This document shows, piece after piece, positions 58,711 through 64,000 of a stretch of DNA of 64,000 bases. Position 1 is the first letter of the stretch. Each line of letters opens with the position of its first letter. Below the pieces are notes generated by a model. That model did no database searches, was not told the DNA's origin, and worked only from the letters and a program-made list of their open reading frames with translations. The position numbers were made by a program, and so were the translations under genes. This DNA comes from Owenia fusiformis. Its lineage: Eukaryota; Annelida; Polychaeta; Sabellida; Oweniidae. The stretch lies in NCBI GenBank assembly GCA_903813345.2, contig CAIIXF020000009.1, positions 24,960,740 through 25,024,739 on the forward strand, in the 5' to 3' direction.

Positions 58711-61042
58711 GGATCTATTTCCAATGGTTCATTTTCATTCATGATTTATTAGATATAACCTGTCATCGAGGTCGTTTCATTTTTAAACTGATCTCTCTTG
58801 CAACGGCTTAGTAGGTTTCTGGGATTAACAGACTTTAGTATATTTATCCCAGTAGTACGATCTAAATATATACTTATTCACCGGAGTATTTTAAACCATT
58901 AATTTTAATGATCGTGGTCAATATCAATTTCTTTAGAACCTAGCCGTTGAATGAATTTATAGAAGTTAAGTAGATAAATGATAGTAGATAAATGCTCCTT
59001 ATTGACAGAATGAAATGTGTATCTTTACTCGTTTCATGAAATACAAAAAATAAGCAACTTTCATTTAAAGATTTTTCAATGATACTTTTTTATCTGTTTT
59101 ACATAAAAGGCAATATAAATACACACTAGGTTTATTGGTCGGTTTTTCATGCCAGCAGTTCAGCATTTATAAGCTAAAAACCCTTGCAAGTTTGTAGGGT
59201 AATATTTAAACAAAATTCCATAACGACAAAAACACCAACATCCACACAGACATTTTTAGTTAAACTTATAATGATCACATACATTAAGTTGATGATTCGT
59301 ACGAAATTCCGGGAGCTCTTCACTAGAATAAATAAAGAAACTAGCTGGAGAACTGAACTGTGCACAATAATCTTGGGAAGTTATTTGCGTAATTCAAATT
59401 TACAAGTATGCATCCTCACATGCTTCAAGAAAAGCTCAATCGGCTTTAGTTCTCGTAGAAAATACAAAAATGTTTTGCTTGGAATGTATTGTTTTGATCA
59501 ATTTCTTGCCAGGGAATTTTTATGATCAAGTGGAATATATCCTTGCCGATAGCCTTCTAAAGGGGCCCTCTAAAGTTTACCATCGCCTTTAGTATATTTT
59601 CCAATGATGCTTCGAGATGGCATGGCTGTATACGTATATATGCAAAATTGTAGTTTAGTATTTATTCCAGCCAAAGTTTGAAAAAAATTGTAGAATGAAG
59701 AGGAAACAAATAGATTTTGTTCAAAGCAAGCCATGTGATTGTTCAATGAAATACAAATGTTAGCAGGTAGGCCATAATAGTTCCGTGATTTATCTCAAGG
59801 TGACTTTCATCAGAGACATTAATAAATGGACGTGTCTTCTTTGATGAAACAATTACGTAAGATCATCTTGACTCGTAACGCATTCAATCTTGCTGGTCAT
59901 GCAGGTTTAAGTATCATTTCTTGAGGTATGAATCAAAATAAAAAACGATAATTTTTCCAATAGCCTTTTTTATAAAAATGTTGGATGAGTGAAATGTCGG
60001 TTGTATGATAACTTTAGCTGGTATTTATGGCTTACCATGGTTCAGTGAATTGAGATATTCAACATTTATTTTTGTGGGTGTAAATGTTTGATCAATAAAC
60101 AACAACCAACATGAAGAAAAGGTTAAGTCAACAAATAATCTGAAAAATCATTTGAAAATGCTTTTACGAGCCCATTGATTATCAAAATAAGAAAACATTT
60201 GGCTGGTATAATTGCCCATCTACTTGACTGGGATCATAATGTTAGGTATCCCTTCGCCTGGCGCCCTGGCCCTTTCTCTTTTATTTTGACTTTTCCGATG
60301 GATTTCACTTATAAAATTCAAGAATGGAAAAAGTCATTTCTAGTTCAGTTATCCCCGTTTGAAGTTTCCCCGTTGATAATCTACATGTTTTTTAACTCAT
60401 TGATTGACAGAAATCGCATTTATTTGGCATTTTCGATGTGAAGCAATGTTAATGAAAACGTATACTCTACTATTCCATACAAGACCGCCGCCGGCTAACT
60501 ATGCACTTACGTTATTCCAAAAACCTTCTGAATCTGTTTTAAGAGAAGTGGTAGTGCTATGATCCCACGTGGTGAAGTTCCTGAAAAGAAAAGCCACCCA
60601 TATCACTAAGATGTTTACATATTTGATGGTTTATTCACTTACCATGGTACAATACAACATTCTAGTCTGATCCTGAGGATATTCTTAAAGCGTGAATACA
60701 GCACATGTATTTGTAATTAATTTAATTGGCGCAAATATAAAGGAGTTATTAAAGTCGATATGAATAATGCAGTATAATTGGAGTCTTTATGCCGAGGTCT
60801 ATGTCATATTGTTTGGCTTATTCATTTCATATTCAGGTGAGAATGGAGATCTTGAATTATCCATTTGGAGAAGGGATATAGATCTTGAATTCAATAACTA
60901 ATAGATAGCAGGCTATTGGAGACGCTGGTTATAAAGCCAATCGCGCTAACTGAACTGCCAGTGAAATCTCAGCGGCGCGATAACACAGCTGTGAGAAATC
61001 CGATGAAATTAAAATAACAGTAGTTTTTCGTTTATTTAATAG
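58711..61042. other. upstream region of the GPCR exon, no gene seen
   Basis: About 2.3 kb without recognisable exons or repeat ends. A good acceptor (TTTATTTAATAG) at 61031-61042 lies just before the GPCR start codon, so an upstream non-coding exon is likely, within this stretch or beyond. Confidence 0.4.
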
Positions 61043-61053
61043 ACTTGATTTCA

Positions 61054-61875
61054 ATGAATATGGAAGGTGTAGACAATGAAACGTTGATTAATCCACACTA
61101 TAACAAGTTCAACATAGACGAAAATCTCACCGGATTAGGGGACATGAATACATCTCAAAATGGAACTTCGTTTGCTAATGGAACCGAAGCGGATTTCTAC
61201 GTACCACCTGGAATTGTCGTTCTTCTATCAACGTTGTACGGCACAATATCAGTTATAGCATTTGTTGGTAACAGTCTTGTCATCATCGTAATTTTTCGCA
61301 ACAAACGCATGCAGAGCGTCACGAACATGTTCATTTGTGATATGGCTATCGCTGACGTTATCATCGCTATATTTGGAGTACCCTTTCAATTCCAGGCAGC
61401 GTTGCTACAGCGTTGGGTCTTACCTCACATTATGTGTCCCGTAGCCCCGTTTGTCACAGCTCTGTCGGTGAACATAAGTGTCTTTTCATTGGCGGTGATA
61501 GCAGTGGATAGATACCGAGCGGTCCTACATCCCCTCAAACCCAAATGCTCTAGCGTAACATTCAGAGTTGTGACGATTGTGCTGTGGGTCGTAGGAATAG
61601 GCTCGGTCTTGCCGTACGCCATCTTCTTTAGAATCACATATATTCAAGAGAAAAATAGCTTGGAGTCAAAACCTTTTTGCAAGCCTTTCTGGCCCGAGAG
61701 TATACCTTGGTTTCCTAAATATTATCACATATACATGATTGTTGCCCAATACGGGATACCTCTCATCATAATCAGCTTTGCATACTTTAGAATAGGATGT
61801 CACATATTCTTGTCGAAGACACCTGGGTTTGCAGTGGACAGACGGGATGAAATCATCAACAGAAATAAGAAGAAG
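61054..61875 (+). CDS. rhodopsin-class peptide GPCR, first coding exon (leucokinin-receptor-like)
   Basis: This exon encodes 274 residues, from the N-terminus through TM5 and part of the third intracellular loop. N-x-S/T sites lie at residues 8, 24, 32, 36 and 42. Class A marks: GNSLV in TM1, D101 in TM2 (MAIADVI), Trp in the first outer loop (QRW), C128 paired with C209, DRY at 152-154, W178 in TM4 and P236 in TM5. The ALLQRWVLPHIMCP stretch and the third loop (KTPGFAVDRRDE) recall leucokinin/lymnokinin receptors, with tachykinin or RYamide receptors as alternatives. I start at ATG 61054; a second ATG is at 61060. The exon ends in phase 0 at AAG|GTGAGA, so the open frame beyond 61875 is intron. 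TM6, TM7 and the tail must lie outside the window. Confidence 0.88.
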
Positions 61876-64000
61876 GTGAGAAACTTGGCCAAGCCTTATT
61901 ACTATTCATTTTTGCAAATGATGTTTTTATGTACCGTTCTTTATGACGTTCTTTATGACACCTTTCGCGTGGTATTTGTATAACATCTCATAAGAAATGT
62001 TCTATGCATTACTTCAAACGCAATGGTTACACTCAGGCTTATCGAAACAGACGTTCTGTTCAAAAACGAAAAATAAAAATCAATTAAAATCATTTCATCC
62101 ATAAAACGCTCGCTCATCTATATAGTCTTGCGGTAAGCCTTCTTCTCGCAACAAACCATTTAGAATCCACTCCTTAATATCTACATGTAGAGAGATTCTA
62201 CTGAGGAGATTTTGTCAAGATTTGTCGCATCTTTTGTCGCCAACCCCCTCTCATCAAACATACTCCACTAAAACAAGGTTCGATGCAATGATGAGTAACA
62301 CATGAATTTGAAATCGAGACAAAATCCCACGCTCCTTGAGCAGACAATTTGTTTAATGTGTTTTGTTTACAAAAGAGGTAAACGTACACTGGCAAGCAGG
62401 TTGCATTACTTGTAATTACCTAGGTACGTACCAACCACAGACAACTACGCGTTTCGATTGAGGCGTTGTGAGGTTTCGCGTAATGTTCAATACATTTTCT
62501 CAATTGCCCGTCTTTCATAGAAAATCATAAAGCTGTTTTACGGTAATTGCGAATGCAGAATGGGTTCATTGTATTTCTTTCTTTGAAATAAGTTATGTTT
62601 TTGAGAAACTGGTCTTAATCTTGTTAAGGTAGAAAAGTATAGGCCTAGATAACATCCCTAGATTCTAAGGGAATACAATCTTGTTAATGTACGCTTACAC
62701 GTCTAGGACGAAGATAACAAAAAACAAAGATCTGATACGAAGTAAAATATGTCCGCTCTCAGAGTTTTTAGATCAATATACGCATCAGTTGTCCCGTAAT
62801 GCGAAAAGTTGTCAGACCTGATTATGCCTTGTAAGATGTGAATTTTAATCCCTGGAATCTCACAGCTCGGGAATTGATACTGACAAGTCTTGTATTCAAT
62901 CATTATTAAATCTGTCATTTCTTTTCTGATACATCAACATATATATTTGTTTGCCCCTTTGTGTGTTTAAAACCTATTTAATGACTTTATTTACAAATAA
63001 TATAGACGGAATAAATTTACGTCAACGATTTCAAACATGTGAAAGGTATATCCTGTTTAGTTTTCTTTCATATAAACTTGACACTTAACAGTGTTGACAA
63101 TTATAATGATCACGATCAATACTAACACATTGCTAGCTTTGTATAAGTGTGAGATGGGTATGATGTGTGAGATTTAGTTACATGAACATTCGTTACTTTT
63201 TGTCGGCTGGTCCTAATTGCAAAACAGCGCGAGAGGCAACGTTTCAAGAACACAAATACATAGGTATTCTTTAGAAAACACATCTGAGCCGTTTAAACAT
63301 AACTAAAAAGATGAAAGTGAGACTGCTCATGGCAACTACTGTTTTTCTGATATAGATTCCTTCATGACTATAAACGCATTTTACGTACGTATATGTTTTT
63401 ATCTGGTAGAGGCATTTGTCTATCTATAAAAGGTTAAAAGAAAATATTTTGCCTAACCAGAAATTGAGTCTCTTGATGCTTGGAGTAATTGCTCATATAA
63501 CGTTATTTGTTGAGAAAACATAATCATAAATACACTCCCAATGCACAAATAGGCTACTTGGAATATCTGAGTGGGGAAAGGAATGGTTTTTAACTCCAAT
63601 AACAGACTCGGGGCATAGTTTACTAATAGATGTGGATTTGCCATTTGCAGTTGATTCTTTTAGAAAATCAGGAATTTATAGATGTTGGTAAAGCTGTAGG
63701 CGCATACTTCTTTTGAATGGAAACACACACTCAACGTGTTGATGTTATTTTATGGTTGTTTTCCGGTAAATGCCATTGGTCCAAATCACCATTTGGTCAT
63801 CAACGTCAACGTCTTTGTGAAAGCACAAAGGAGACACTGCACACATTGATATTAACTTCTGCAACACTCTTATATTAATCCTAACGAATCACGAATAACT
63901 AATCAACACTTATCTACGTCTTAAGACATTGTCTTGTCCCAAAATACATTAACACCATGGTATGACTATTTAATTGGCACGTACATGTCCATTGTTATAA
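61876..64000 (+). other. GPCR intron, incomplete
   Basis: It starts with donor GTGAGA. I found no TM6/TM7 exon (no CWxP-type or NPxxY-type frame) up to the window end, so the intron is at least 2.1 kb long. No clear repeats were noticed. Confidence 0.5.

Noticed and set aside
61876-61983. Continuation of the GPCR reading frame to a stop at 61981-61983
   Set aside because: The residues after the GTGAGA donor do not resemble TM6; the frame simply reads into intron.

Overview
The window is nuclear DNA of an AT-rich, intron-rich animal genome. Coding sequence has many small exons with consensus GT/AG splice sites, AATAAA signals follow the stop codons, and most of the window is decayed transposons and inverted repeats. 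A GPCR that most resembles protostome leucokinin/lymnokinin receptors, and a LINE tail ending in ATACA-type repeats, suggest a protostome, probably a lophotrochozoan such as a mollusc. This assignment is an inference; no species marker is visible.

Layout. (1) 1-3.4 kb: repeats only (two foldbacks, a tRNA-like SINE head, short direct repeats). (2) 3.44-14.74 kb, + strand: the 3' part of a polycystin-1-family gene, 18 exons that join in frame into about 1,894 codons (REJ-like stalk, GAIN/GPS, first membrane span, PLAT, polycystin channel module, C-terminal coiled coil). Its 5' exons lie outside the window or were not found. (3) 15.64-17.97 kb, + strand: an intronless 775-residue multi-pass membrane protein of a family I do not recognise. 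(4) 18-61 kb: no host gene seen. This stretch holds mariner-type remnants, a 4.6-kb transposon with 540-bp terminal inverted repeats, a LINE fragment, several small inverted-repeat elements, a diverged duplicated block (29.7-31.8 and 48.7-49.9 kb), and an unusual density of palindromes from 0.1 to 4 kb. (5) 61.05-61.88 kb, + strand: the first coding exon of a rhodopsin-class peptide GPCR, ending at a donor site after TM5; the rest lies beyond the window.

The polycystin and the orphan membrane protein lie head to tail about 0.9 kb apart; nothing else links them. The most unusual material is the palindromic repeats. One family (19.4-20.5 and 36.9-39.7 kb) forms nested hairpins whose internal loops carry CCGAGGG in one fixed orientation. 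Other palindromes carry RFX X-box-like tandem repeats, terminal hairpin caps, or arrays of short satellite-like units. The 4.6-kb transposon carries a broken gene of a high-copy invertebrate protein family with a TGCDS-x-SAF motif, which suggests that family is spread by a DNA transposon. All exon boundaries and repeat identities were read by eye and not computed.
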